A stretch of DNA of 64,000 bases from Dactylonectria macrodidyma. Lineage: Eukaryota > Ascomycota > Sordariomycetes > Hypocreales > Nectriaceae. A program made the position numbers and the translations under genes. The stretch covers positions 372,001-436,000 of the forward strand of contig JAGMUV010000002.1 of the NCBI GenBank assembly GCA_020744425.1, given 5' to 3'. This document shows, in pieces, positions 23,110 through 35,441 of the stretch. Numbering within the stretch: position 1 is the first letter of the stretch; every line of letters begins with the position of its first letter. The notes beneath the pieces are model-generated. The model did not search any database. It was given only the letters and a program-made list of their open reading frames with translations, and was not told the DNA's origin.

Positions 23110-25311
23110 TCATCTCGACAAATGCCAATCCTTATCAAACACTGACTCGTTTATATCTGGCGGTAGTGATAGGTGCTGAGCGGTTCGACCTGAAGAAGTT
23201 TGTGAACTTCCCGTCGACGCCTCGCTATTAGTGCGCCTGGTTGATGTACTGGAAGTCGCATTGGAATCAAATGAACGCCTCACTCTCTCTTTCGCATCAC
23301 CGGAAGACAACCTCCTAATGGCCGAATCTTTGAAGCCCCGCGTCTTGAGTAGTTTGCTCGGGTCCTGTCCCCCAGGCATGCTCTTTTCCCAATCAGCGCC
23401 GTGGTTGACCAGCTGTTTGATGATAGCCTCTTGCTTTAGCTTGTTGATTTCAACGGAGCAGGCAAGGTAAAGCGGAGTCTTGCCTGTTATATTCCTCGCA
23501 TTCGCGTTGGCATTGTGAGCGAGAAGCAATTCCACGAGATCAAGGCGGCCCTGCTGGCAGGCCAAGTGCAGAGCGGTCCAATGGAAGCCATTTGCCGAGT
23601 CGACATCGACTGGATCCTCCGTCTCTGGCGGGATTCGCTTCGTTGCATCGATCAGGAGTTTCAATATGTCCTTGTTCTTGCATTTATGCAGTGGAGTTTG
23701 AAGTTTTTTGTCCCGAACGTGCACCAAACTGGGAACCGTTAGGAGGACTTCCACCACTTTATAGTTTGCCCTCTCTACTGCCAACAGCAAAGCCGTATCG
23801 CCGAATGAATCTTTGAGTGGCCATAGCTCTGGAAGCATCAGACACTGCAAAACCTCCATGTCAATCTTTGAATCCAGAGCAGCTTCGTGAAGGGGTGTGT
23901 TGCCATTGTCATTTGTCCACGATTCGAAGCTGAGCTTCTGGTCGCTTAGAGAAGCTTCAAAGCCTTTTGCTCTGCACCAGCTGATTGCCTTGCGAAGTTC
24001 TTCTAAACCTGCAGTCGGATCCTTCCCAAGCACGTCGCGCACCCGCTTCTTGATGGCGTCTAGGTCCGTCAACAACCCGGCGTGCCCATAGACGTCATAT
24101 AGCAATTGGGCAGTCTCGCAGATCTCGACATCGTATTCTGCCGCGTCCTGTTGCAAATACCCGTCGAGGAGAGCAGTTCGGAGAAAGTGTATTGCCGATT
24201 TGTGGTCCTGGAGTTGAGCATACATGGCGCCAATCTTTCGCCTCTCGCTGTACCAGTCGTTGGTGCTGGCTGCGTCGACCTCGATTGCTAGCTCATTCAG
24301 ACGGCTGTGGGCGTTTTCAACATATATCTGGTCGTATCTTTGGCAGGAAATCAGCAATACAATGTATCGTTCCTCCAAGGTAACGCGCTCGACCATGTCA
24401 AACGCTCGATTGTGTTCATCATGTAATCGCCTTGCCGTTGTGATTGCGTCTAGCTGAAATCTAGACGCAATGGTCGGCATGCCAGCCTGATCCAGTCGGG
24501 TCGCGAGATCCTGACTAATTTCAAGCTTGTGTAGTAGTTCTTCCTTGCTGACATTTCCCAGGGCTCCAAAAGGGCTTTCCCACCTCGTGGGGTTGGTTAC
24601 GGTTGACAAGTGTCTGAACCCAGCCCAATATGTTGTGGGGGTCGAGAACCCTACCTCGTAGAGAGCAGCATTCGTCGCAATATCTTGAGCGGATTCTCTC
24701 CACCTTTGAAGTGTCTCGTCGCTGCCGTTATGCGGATCGTCGGAGGGCCGTGAAGGGATCGCGAGTAGTTTGTCGAGTATGGGTTGAACTTTGGTTCCGG
24801 GTACCGGGTCTCGCCTGGGAGCGAAAGGCTAAGGTTAGTGCATATGCCAAAATAGTAACGGAATCACATACAGTGATAGTAGTTGAACGTTTAGTTGAAA
24901 CATTTGGATGCCACGATTTATTCGTGCCTCAAGAGCCGGGTCTTCTTTAAGCTTGAGCTTCAGTGCCGCCAGAGAATTCTCTGCGATGGATCGCCTCTTG
25001 AAACCTCTCTTCGGTGAGGCGCTGGAGATTTTGGCTTGGAGAGTGTCAAGATCGTCTTGGAAGCATTCAAGATGCTCCTTGATGGCCTCAAAAAGATTGA
25101 CTTCCTCCGGAGATAGGACGGCATTCTCTTTCTTGGTCATTAAGCGCTCCATCTGCTTGAGATGGCTCTGCAGCAGTCGACCTGTTGCTGTCCAGTTACG
25201 GACAGCGACTGGCGCATCTTTGACGGCGCTGATGGCTGCATCAATCGCCTTCCAAGTCTTCAGGGCCGCTCCGACAAGCGTGATGATGCCCGTCACAGTC
25301 TCCATTTTCAT
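23110..25311 (-). CDS. Ankyrin-repeat protein with STAND-type N-terminal domain, 2 exons, 714 aa
   Basis: Exon 1 is 25311-24872 and exon 2 is 24814-23110, with a 57-bp GTATGT...CAG intron. The first 150 residues are helical and resemble the fungal N-terminal domains found on STAND/NLR proteins (METVTGIITLVGAALKTWKA, then long amphipathic helices). A middle helical section contains a TPR-like stretch (IGAMYAQLQDHKSAIHFLRTALL). From about residue 430 there are four or five ankyrin repeats (GNTPLHEAAL, GDTALLLAVE, LQTPLHKCK, WTALHLACQQGRLDLVELLL, GKTPLYLAC). The C-terminal 90 residues are Ser/Thr-rich. No NACHT or other NTPase domain is present. Alternative starts at 25311 and 25305 are two codons apart. 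A role in self/non-self or stress signalling is inferred from architecture only. Confidence 0.85.
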
Positions 25312-26311
25312 CGCGCAAGGGCAATGCCAAGGTGCACGGCTCTCAAACCGATTTCTGGGGTGTTTTTGGGTGCAAGTTTGGCAAAGGCAGACATGTTCTC
25401 GACGAACGACGGCCTCTTCTCTAGCGGCCTCCGGCGCCAAGGCAGTAAGTATCATCCGCTCATCTTGCTTACTCCAGCTGACCGGGAAGAATACTTGAAA
25501 TGGCGAGCGGCATGTGTTCAGTGGACGCAAGGCTTTCCCCGGGGCGTAGTTAGGTGCATGAGGCTGCAGTGCAGCTCTCGACCAGAGCCAATGATTCGGA
25601 GTCAGATGCCCAATTGCTCCAGGGTGCGTGTCAGAGAATCCGGGGGGGTTGGGGATGCAGTACCAAGCATGTGCAAAACTCATTGATGTGCAAGACTTTC
25701 CCCAGCCTGATGCACCTAAACCTGACAAAACCTACCGGGTTCTCCGGAAACATTCGCCGTTGGTGGCTGCGAGTCAAGCCAAGATGACGTGTCTAGGACT
25801 TGGTAGTATCTGGTGGCGGCCGCAGTCTTGTCAAAATGCCTCTTTGAATTGATTCACACATTATTCACTCTTTTCCATGATTTCGATCTCTGGTGTGATA
25901 CTGTAATGGCATTAAAGGATGTCCGCCTCCGGCTAAGTGACTTGGTTTGGCTGGTAGGGGTAAGGTAGAAGAGAGAGAGACTGGCAACGACACTCGTCAC
26001 TAGGCGTCACTACTGACACCAAAAGAACCAGAAAAGTCCTATTACGTACAATGCAGGTTTTGTGTCACCTTCGGCTGAAAAAACCAAGGTCTCGTGTATG
26101 CACGTTGGCTTACGCGTTTTGCACTTCTCAGACGCAGCCTGATTCTTGGCCGAGGCGAGTCATACGACATGAGGAAAGCCTCGGCGGTTATGCCCCTGAA
26201 AAAAGCGACCGGGACTTTTGAGACTCGTTGATTTTAGTTCCTTAAACTTTCTGTCATTTATTGAAACGTCTTTTAACGATTGGTGAAATTCAACGCGAAA
26301 GTCCTTATGCA
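25312..26311. other. Divergent intergenic region, no gene seen
   Basis: About 1 kb between the divergently transcribed ankyrin and sugar-porter genes, so it should contain both promoters. No convincing frame is present. Confidence 0.6.
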
Positions 26312-29071
26312 ATGGCGACACATCAATCATCCGAAACAATGGAGACGCCGCCTCCTCCACAAATGTCTCGTTTTAGGTCAACATTTAACGACTGGGCCCG
26401 AAGGGAAATTCAAGACAGAGAGAACCGTGGAAACCCGCTGGGTAAGATTTTGATCTTCAACTGCATCGACGTGATGATGTTGGTAACTTACTTTATTTCA
26501 AGTCAGTCTTGCCGATTACCAACTTCGAGATGGTATCCAAATCCTATCTCAGCAACTCCCAAGCGTCGAAACGAGGGAACTAGAGCGGGCCGGACAAGTC
26601 GCAAGAGATGCTACCGATTACTACGCTGTTGCAAAGGGCCTTGCACCTGATGACTCTCTGCCAGTGACCCTGACATTAAAAGAGAAGAGGAGCTTGGTTG
26701 CAGAGCGGGAACACCTGTTCTCGCAAAAAGGCATGCTTGTCATTATTTGCACTGTTTCTCTCGCCGCCTTTCTCCAAGGCCACGTCCAGTCGTCGATTAA
26801 TGCGGGGAGCATCTTTGCGGACAGAGTCGGCATACATCGCCCAAAAAGCGCCGACGACGATAATGTCTATCTCTCGGACGACAACTGGAAGCTTGGGGCA
26901 ATGAACGCAATTCCTTTTCTTGTAGCTGCGTTTCCAGGGGCCCCTCTTTCGCTTCCCGTAAACTATTGTCTTGGTCGTCGAGGAGCTCTCGGGCTCTCTG
27001 CGGTGCTGATCATTGCGAGTTCTTTGGGGGCGGCTTTTGCGACCACTTGGCAGCAGGTTCTTGGCGCACGAGTGGTTGGCGGAGTTGGTAAGTTGCTGGA
27101 ACCGGTCTTTCTGGTCTGTTTTGTATTGTCTCTGATTGACACATGAAGGCATGGGGATCAAAGCCGTAAGCGCCCCTATCCTCGCATCTGAAACAGCTGT
27201 GGGATATTGGAGAGGATCTACCGTTCTAGCTTGGCAACTATGGTAAACACTTTCCGTCTCGTGTTCTGAAATCTTATCAACTGACACCTGCCTTAGGGTC
27301 GCTTGTGGAATCATGATTGGATTTGTTGTCAATCTCATAATTGCTGCAGCAGTCGAGACGCTGCATTCCAAGCCAGTAGACCCGGGGACTGCCTCTGATC
27401 CTCGTCGTCTGACTTTCCAACTGATCCTCGGTGCACCTGTAGTGCCTGGATTACTTCTTCTCATTGTAGTATGCTTCTGCTACGAGAGTCCTAGGTTCTA
27501 CATGCGTCCAGACACGCCGAATTTCGATTTGGAACATGCATTCAAGATCCTGATGGCGGTTCGCAATACTCGAGTAGGCAGACCTCATTGTGCGACCACT
27601 TATTTGTTACATCACAACTAATACTATTCAACTGCAGCTTCAGGCTCTCCGAGACTTGTTGCTTATCTGGTGGTCCAATCGACCCGAACCCGAGGAGAGG
27701 GGCACGGATTCCAACACACCACGACAGAACGACGATGACACAAATTCCAACAGCTCGCGAGAGCACGGGAAACTGCCTTACGGTCTAACCTACGCTGGGC
27801 GTATTCGAAAGGTTCTTCAACTATCAGCTCGCCAGTACTTGACGCTCCTAAAGACACAGAGACTACGAAATGCCGTCTGCAGTACCTGCACCGTGGCGCT
27901 AGCCCAGCAGTTGTGCGGAAGTACGATTCCTCTCCATATACTTCAATGAATTGAGCTGACTATCACCTATGTAGTTAATGTCTTTGCATTTTACTCTAGT
28001 GAGTACCCTAGGCGGCCTTACATGTCGTGATCTTTTGAATGACGTTGCTCACAATTGCAAGATGATCTCTTGGGCAACTATGGCGTCGACAGGAGTATGT
28101 ATCACAGCCTTGGGTTCGGTACGTTGATGATCTCACTCAGACTGAACTATGTCAATGTGAGTGGCTAAATGGTCAGGTGCTGTCAACTTCTTCTTCGGCC
28201 TGCTGGCAATGAGGTTAGTCAAACACCAGGTAGAACGTGCCCGCGCTAATTCCTACTAGGTCGATTGATACCATAGGTAGAAGACGATGGCTACTGAGCA
28301 CACTCCCAGTGATGAGTATGTTCCTGATGGCGTCGGCAATATCATTCCCAATGGACGAAATAAACGCGAAACCTGGAAGTGCCAGAGTCACGATCGGCAT
28401 CGTCTTCATTTACTGTAAGTGTCTTAATGCACTAAAACTCGCTGCTCCTACTAACATCCGTTTCAGTATTCGTGGCAGCGTATTCGCCCGGCCTCGGTAT
28501 TTACGCGTCACTTGATCTTTATCCAGTGCGGTTATGCTGACGTTGCCAGGTCCTATACCATTTACCTTGGCGTCTGAAAGGTGTCCACTTTGTCATCCCT
28601 TTTCAAGCCGTAAAGCTAACGCACAACAGCTTTCCTCTTTCACATCGAGAAGCTGTAGGTCTTCAAATAATGTACCGTATAGCTGATGTACTAATACTAG
28701 ACATGCAGGGAGCTTCCGTGGCCATATCCACAAATTTGTTGTTTGCAGGACTCTTAACGATCACATTACCCACCATCAACAGAGCCTTCAAAATCCCAGG
28801 CACCATCGGATCCTTTGCCGTGTTGAACGCCGTTGCGTTTGTTCTCATCTATTTCCTTGTCGAAGAGACGAAGCGACTCTCTCTAGAAGAGCTGGATGCT
28901 GTGTATGAGAGCTCGAAGAGCACGTTTGCGGTCTACCAGCTTAAGCATAAACTACCATATTATCTAAAGAGGTTTATTCTCTGGGATGGTAGTGCCGAGG
29001 AGCCAATGAACTACGATAGATATATCATGGACAAGCTTGAAACGCAGAATAGGAATAGCGAGATAGAATGA
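26312..29071 (+). CDS. MFS sugar-porter family transporter, 13 exons, 696 aa
   Basis: Thirteen exons join in one frame: 26312-26441, 26503-27087, 27149-27242, 27297-27573, 27638-27920, 27975-27998, 28062-28118, 28177-28213, 28260-28414, 28467-28496, 28550-28580, 28630-28654 and 28709-29071. The translated join shows sugar-porter signatures: CLGRRGAL after helix 2, GGVGMGIKAV in helix 4, QQLCGINVFAFYS in helix 7, DTIGRRRW between helices 8 and 9, and LASESFPLSHREAG ahead of helix 11. A long cytosolic N-terminus (about 130 residues) and an acidic tail flank the 12 spans. The acidic/Asn-rich central loop is longer than in hexose transporters. The substrate may be a sugar, polyol or inositol. Several exons are only 24-37 nt. 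Confidence 0.9.
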
Positions 29072-31774
29072 CGAACAGAAATTTGAAAGAGAAGGAGGTA
29101 TTAAAATCTTGACATAAAAATGTTGAATTTGAGGGTGGAAGTCGGAGCGTATGGATACTGTAGTTAGTTTTTCGAGCTTTGGACATCACAACAGGACACC
29201 AAGTGCTACGGGTTATGGAGATATCCTACCGGCGATTTCTGTGTCAACAAATAGAATCTTTAGATGTCTTAGATTTGGGCTCTAGCCCCACATCTAAGTG
29301 GTGGCGCGAATTCACACAAATGTGCTATCCAACGTCAAACTTCTAAAGGACGGCTGATGGAATTTGGTCAATTGACAACTTGTAATTTGCTTGCTATCTT
29401 CACAGACGCAGTCATGAAATTTTAATTGGAATTATATTCCATATGTCGTAGTCGTAAGATGTCAGGTAATATGTGAAAGTATCTATATATATATGTTGAG
29501 TCGCCGAGGAGCCTCGCCATCCACTGAGGCCGCGAAAGGATAGGCGACAGCAGTGTTTAATTCTACCGCAAAAACGAGGAGGATTGGTAAACTGCGTTGA
29601 AATTTTACGTTACATAATAGCCGATATATTTAAAATATTGAGATTTTAAGGCCGGAATGACGGCATTCGTTTAGAATTTGATGATCGCAGAGAAAAGCAA
29701 GTATCAATCTGTTGATGGCAAATGATGTGTAAGTGAGGTGTGACTGTCAACCCAAACTTCCAGGCTAATGAATTCATATTCAGAATGAATGTAATATGTT
29801 GTAGTTGATACACTGCTCCATGTATAACACGAATGAATACCGGCAGCAAGTGTCACCGCCTTGACATCCCCGGTCTAGACTACATAGGGTATCATGTAGG
29901 CGTACCTAGCACCGCACGAGCACTTGCCTCCCCCTATGAAGCTAGAATTGCAGTGCAACAAGCTTGCACACCGATCACACCGAGCCAGCTTGCAGATCAG
30001 CAGAAGCCAGTCTCTCAGGACATGATGGTTATATTCTTTGTGTGCCTCGAGTTGCTGCCTCCGTCGAGCTAAGGTTGCAGTGCGGTGGGCAGCCGAGTGG
30101 CTCCCAGTCTACACCAACTACCTCCGATTATTCTCGTAGCTGCACATTACGCTGTTCATGAGGTCTAGAATTTGTGATCATTATGCCTGCTGCATAACGT
30201 GGTAGAAGACGGTGAAGATCTGATGGCAAATCAATGCAATGATTTAGGGCAGCACCCGAGGGCCCAACCCCTCATTTAAGCCTATTTAAGAGCTCCCTGC
30301 TGCGCTGTCCTTGCTCTGAGACCCAGTAGCCTCTGAGATTGGTTCCGGCTTCTGCAATGTTTACACTTGATGTGGGCATCATGCACGCTAGGACTGATAG
30401 GAGGAGACTGCTGGAATACGACACCAATCCAAGCCTCCGAAAGGCCACGCCGCGTTTTCTATGCCCTAATTTTGAATGCTCGGGTCTCACATTCTTACCT
30501 CTGTTTTTTGGGTTACGCTGGCCTGCTCACAAAACAGAGAAAATAATTCTATTGAAATGAGAACTACAAAACATGTAGAGGGGGTTGTAAGAACCAGTCT
30601 ATAAGTATTATAGCTGAAACGGCCTTTTGCGGAAGTAACCTAGTGAAAGAGTAAACTATCTGCATCTCTTGGCACACATTCACTGAGACAGAAACCCTAC
30701 AAGTTAGGCGTCATACCCAGACTTCCTTTTTCTCCCTCTTCAAACACACTGCCATTTGGACGACAGCGCACATATGCGAGAGCGCTCGCAACCCCGACAA
30801 AAGCGAATCCGACAAGTGAATCATGCCTCGTACTAAGTCGGACTGCAAGGTGGCCCTTGAAGACCCCCAAAAGCCCAGCCAGGCAGCCACGACTAGGACT
30901 GAATGCGACTCGAAGGCGACCTCTGAAGGCCTGCCGGTGGACAAATCAGTCCAGCAATGCATCTATATCGTATACTAGGGTATTTCACGTGTGCAACTTG
31001 AACTTCCTGGATGTTGTGCTGGTTATGCACTCGCGGGTGCAGCGATCTCTTGGGGATAGTCAAGCAGGCTGCACATTTGAGACTCTAATATGTCACTGCT
31101 CATTGATCATCTTGACTAGGAGATATTATTTGTTCCTCTCTGTGATGGTTTATTTTATTAGATTGTACTTAAGATCTTTGGTGTTCATATTTCTGCTCTG
31201 AGCTCTGGTAATAACTGCTGTGCAATAGCAAACCCAGGGTTTTTGAGATAATAATGCTACTCCTTCCTCCTATCACACATTCTCAACATGTCTAGCAAGT
31301 TCAGCGATGCAGGCTAAAGAGCAAGGTGATCTATTCCGGGGAAAGGAAGAGAGTGGCGATGACGGTTTAGAGTCAGGTGCGTCGATATCTCACGCGACCA
31401 TTTCGGGCATAGCAAAGGCCGGTCCGCTGCATGACTATCCATTCTAGCGACTTCAGCTCAATATTTGGGCGCCACGACCTAAGCAAAACCTATCATTGAC
31501 GCAGCTTTAGGGGCTAGCCGCCCAGTATAAACGCCCGAACACACGCTAACACATACTTGCGTCCAGCCGGGCATCAATATTTCTCTCCTTACAACATAGC
31601 AACTCTCCCTTGCATAAAGTTGTAGACTATCGGTGCACATACAGCTGACCCACCATCCTTCCAAGAAGGTGATCGAGCAGGTTTCCTTGATATACCAGGC
31701 AATACTCCCTCTCGGCATGAGACGTCGTATTTCTCACCGGATACTCGTTTTCTCCTCCTCGCCGGCCAAATACG
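29072..31774. other. 2.7-kb intergenic region, no gene seen
   Basis: A/T-rich near 29380-29660 with a short (TA)n stretch around 29485. Only short frames lacking family resemblance are present. The right end should hold the promoter of the flavoenzyme gene. Confidence 0.55.
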
Positions 31775-33352
31775 ATGAGCTCCAAGGTTTACGACGTCAT
31801 TGTTGTTGGCGGAGGCCCCGTAGGGTTGGCTGCCGCGTACGAGGTTGCGAAGGCCGACAAGACGGTTCTCGTGCTTGAGCAAAACAACTTTTTTAACCAG
31901 GCTGGAAGCTCCGGCGACTTGGCGCGCATGTTTCGAACCATGTAGGTTGGCAGACGCGTTTCTTCCGGTCAATCCGAGCTGACAATATCGCACAGGTACA
32001 CGGAACCCTTCATGGCAGACCTCGCGAAGGAGGCTATGGGGCTATGGGATGCTTTGGAGAAGGACGCCGGAGTTTCCTTGCGCTGGATGAGCGGGCTGCT
32101 CAACTTTGGCGACAAGGATTATGGCGGCGATAGCCCTGAAGGTGGGAAGCACATTCGACTTCCAGTCTCGCGTCGATTAACGACCTCTAGGAACATTGAC
32201 GGGTCCAATTTGCAATCTCAAGAGGCTCGATATGAGCTTCAAGGAGTGTGAGTTCTGGTACTTTCCAGCATCAATTATCCACGACTCATTTACCCAGTGA
32301 AGGCACATGAAATCGAAGCCCAGTATCCATTTAAGAACCTCAACCCTAAGTGGATCGGGCTCTACGCCCCCGACAACGGTGTCATCAACGTGCAGCAGCT
32401 TCTTCGAAGCCTCATGAGCTTGGCCAAGGACTACGGGGCCCAGGCTAAGCAGCACACAGCGGTCAAGAAGATCGTGCCGTCCGACGAGGACAAGTCCATC
32501 TGGCATGTTCACACGCTCTCCCACAACCAGACCTCAGCTGTTTATGCCGCCAAGAAGATCATCATCACTTGTGGTAGCTATGTCAACCACGTCTTGAAGC
32601 CTAGCTTCAATGTTTCCCTCAACTTGCAGATTTGGGAGATGGTGGCGAGCTACTACAATGCGAACGCGGGCCCGAGTGGCACCATCTTCCCAAGTGAGTT
32701 TGGATCTCTCAGCGCAGGCACACGTCTAACTTATTATGACAGGCATGTGGTTCCAGTTTGCCCCCGACAAGAACAACAGATCTCAACTGTTCTACGGAAT
32801 GCCCGCTGTTCCATGGGGCCCTCCCAACGTCGTTCGCATCGCTGTCGATGCGGCTACTCGGACGATCAGTGATCCGGATGAGAGACAAGCTAATGTTCTC
32901 GACCCAGAGGACATTCGAGATACCCAAGACTTCATCAGGGACCATGTCGTCGGTGTTGACCCCACCGTCCCTGCATCCACTGTCAGCTGTCTGCAGACCA
33001 ACGTCTATGGTACGATGAATCCTCAGTCCACTCACATCGTATACTGACCAGCTCCATAGACAACATGTTCGTCTTGGACTTCCTCCCGAAGGAGTATCTT
33101 CGCGGGGGCACCGAGAACAGCATCGCCATCTTTACGGCTGGTTGGGCCATGAAGTTTGTTCCCCTTCTTGGCAAGGCGCTGGCTCAGATGGCCCTCGATG
33201 GAAAATCCAAATACGCCCTCTCCAAATTTGCCATCACACGTAAAGGGGATGGCCCAGATAAAACTATCATTGCCGACCAAGGTTTTGCAGCCATGAGTAT
33301 CAACGAATCCGGTCCAAGAGAGCAAGCCAAGGGATCTTCTATTCGGCGTTGA
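31775..33352 (+). CDS. FAD-dependent amine oxidase, monomeric sarcosine oxidase-like, 6 exons, 441 aa
   Basis: Exons 31775-31941, 31996-32141, 32191-32247, 32298-32693, 32743-33009 and 33060-33352 join in frame. The N-terminus carries the dinucleotide-binding fold VIVVGGGPVGLAAAYE and the acidic ribose-binding end LVLEQ. SSGDLARMFR matches the family's G-S-S-x-x-x-x-R substrate loop. SCLQTNVYDNMFVLD contains the cysteine that in monomeric sarcosine oxidases binds FAD covalently. The near-C-terminal WAMKFVPLLGKALAQMAL also matches. Such enzymes oxidise secondary amines or N-methyl amino acids to aldehyde plus H2O2. No SKL-type peroxisomal signal is present (the C-terminus is SSIRR). Fructosyl-amino-acid or pipecolate oxidase are alternatives, but the TN-x-x-D pattern favours the sarcosine oxidase branch. 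Confidence 0.9.
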
Positions 33353-34088
33353 ATGTAGGCGGGTTGACCTCTTCACTGCAACTTAGAACTCATCACGCGC
33401 GAGAGCTTATCTACGTATGAAATGAATACTCTCTATACCCGTTTGGCTATATTGTCCCCATCTTGAAATAAAGTGCTCTATTTTTTTTATTTGTAGGCAT
33501 CATCTGAGCTTGTAAATTGAAGTTTATTTGAAGACAAACAAGTCCATTAGAACACCTTTGCTAGTCGCCACTGGGGAGATGGGGAATTTTTATCCTGCTA
33601 CAGGCACTAGCAAGCTCAAATATAAGTTATTGATAGATACCACAGTATCTGTGAATAAACCTTCTAATGTCAATGAGTTGTAGGCATTGAATGCATTGAT
33701 GGACGCTAACGCCTGGAGGTGTGAATGGCGACACTGAAAATGTGACACTTTGGGCGAAAGCATCAACCCATGCACTGTTTTCATCAACAGCGATACACTG
33801 ACTTTGCAAAGTATAGCTCTGTAAATCAACACATAATAACAAAATTTCCCTAGGATATGATCAAATATAGATAAAGGACACAGGCCATGTTTAGGTGAAC
33901 GATTAAAAAACACAAAACGTTGCCACTTCCACCCAATTCACAGCACACCCACGTTTGGCCTGTGTCTCACTTCACCTCGTTATATTCAATACCCGTCACT
34001 TTCTCTCAGCCAATATTCAGTGATTCTATTTTACCCGCCATCCCTACGACAGCTGCTCTTTTGAACTGCCTACCTCACTTGATTCACC
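33353..34088. other. Intergenic region, no gene seen
   Basis: A/T-rich 3' flank of the flavoenzyme gene, then the promoter region of the orphan gene at 34089. Short frames on the minus strand have no supporting features. Confidence 0.55.
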
Positions 34089-34907
34089 ATGTCCAAGGCC
34101 AACTTCATAGCAGCAAACTCTGAAGGAGATTGCCTCTTTGAGGTGGTTGGAAATCGGTATTTGGCTCCTTTCTATCCACAATTGGTAAGATCAGAAATTC
34201 TCTACGTTTCTATCATAATTTAACCCAAGATCCAGAATGCGAATTCCCCATGGGCATATGATTTGGGCTTGGCTACAGTCATCTCTCTTACGGAAGAGGA
34301 AAAGTCACTCGTCACAGAGAAGTGGGTGCGTAGGGTCATCGAGTCCTATAGAGACGCAGACAACATGTTTGACTGGTGTTTTCTCCAACATATCATTTTC
34401 ATTGGCCCTGACTCGGCCAATATTGAAATGATGCCTGCGGCTGAGTGCTACCTGTGTGCGCTCGGCTGCTTGTCGTTCTCCAGCGATCCGTCTCTATTCC
34501 CTGAGATACTTCCCGGGCCGTATGTCCTTATTGAGCAGTGTCTGAGAGAGGTCTTCAAGGTCGTGGATGATGCGAATACGACTTGCGCAATGACTCTGAG
34601 ATCTTCATCAGAGTACTGTGGTTCCTCTCCATACTTTAGGTTGTATAGACCAGTCTGTCACTTTACCCCTGTTGCTCTCAGGAGCCCATGCAATAGATTT
34701 TTTGCTTTTGTCATTCCAACTCCAATCAGGACCGGGAAAGGACCTCGCTCTGCAGGTTTGTGGGTTGTCATCGACGACGACATTAATATCCAAGGCATAG
34801 CGAGTTCTGTGGGAAATCGTGTCTTTTACAACATCAAGTCACCAACCCCCCAGTCAGTCAAGTGCATCAAGGTACTGGTTGACCTCGGTGTGGCAATCGT
34901 AGGTTAG
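34089..34907 (+). CDS. Hypothetical protein, 2 exons, 255 aa
   Basis: Exon 1 34089-34184 and exon 2 34236-34907, joined over a 51-bp GTAAGA...CAG intron with a TAACCC branch-like site, phase 0. There is no signal peptide or membrane span. Features seen are several cysteines, the segment GLWVVIDDDINIQGIASSVGN and a hydrophobic end DLGVAIVG. I do not recognise the family. The clean intron, the start context and the 224-codon second exon support a real gene. It sits between the flavoenzyme gene and the broken NACHT gene, so it may be part of a fast-evolving accessory stretch. Confidence 0.6.
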
Positions 34908-35441
34908 ACGAGGTCGGCTTGCTTCGGGGACTGGAAAGTTCCAGGAGAATACAGGGACTTCCAGACTGCGTGGAATCCCCGAGTCGATGGGTTCCAGTCC
35001 CGTACCAGCTAAGGATATTATAATAATAATTTGGAACTTAAATCTCTTATGCGTTCCAGTCAATCCTGGCTACCTAAACCATTAACGAAGTGTTGGTATA
35101 TCAGCAATATGGCTAGCAATTTAATATGCTCCTTACCTATGCCCGACTGTACTTTTAAACAACCGTTATGAAGCGCATGTCACGCGCCAATAGGGGTTTT
35201 AGGGGCTTAGTCATGTGGTGCGACCGTGTTTGAAGCCATTGGACAGGCTGCTTTATCTACGTGGCGCCCAATGGTGGTGCAATGCTGCCTAAGGTGCGGC
35301 TGAGCATGCAATCGCCTCATGAAGTTCATGATCTGACAGGTCAGTGGAAACCCGCGTTTCAACTTTTCGTAATATCATATCATCGATTCCCCGCACAGCG
35401 GTGCTTTCCTTCCACGGCGTCTGCGTATAGACCTCGGGATC
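34908..35441. other. Intergenic region with an imperfect inverted repeat
   Basis: Around 34923-34935 and 34988-35001 the sequences CGGGGACTGGAA and TTCCAGTCCCG are inverted copies about 55 bp apart, able to form a hairpin in the 3' flank of the orphan gene. No gene is visible in the rest. Confidence 0.45.

Noticed and set aside
24609..24660. Second intron in the ankyrin gene (GTAGGG...CAG near 24610-24650)
   Set aside because: The frame is open straight through and the candidate span is only about 41 bp, so one exon is simpler.
34970..35005. tRNA-like T-arm (GGGTTCCAGTCCC)
   Set aside because: The T-loop lacks the conserved purine, and no acceptor partner or A-box is found at the right distance.
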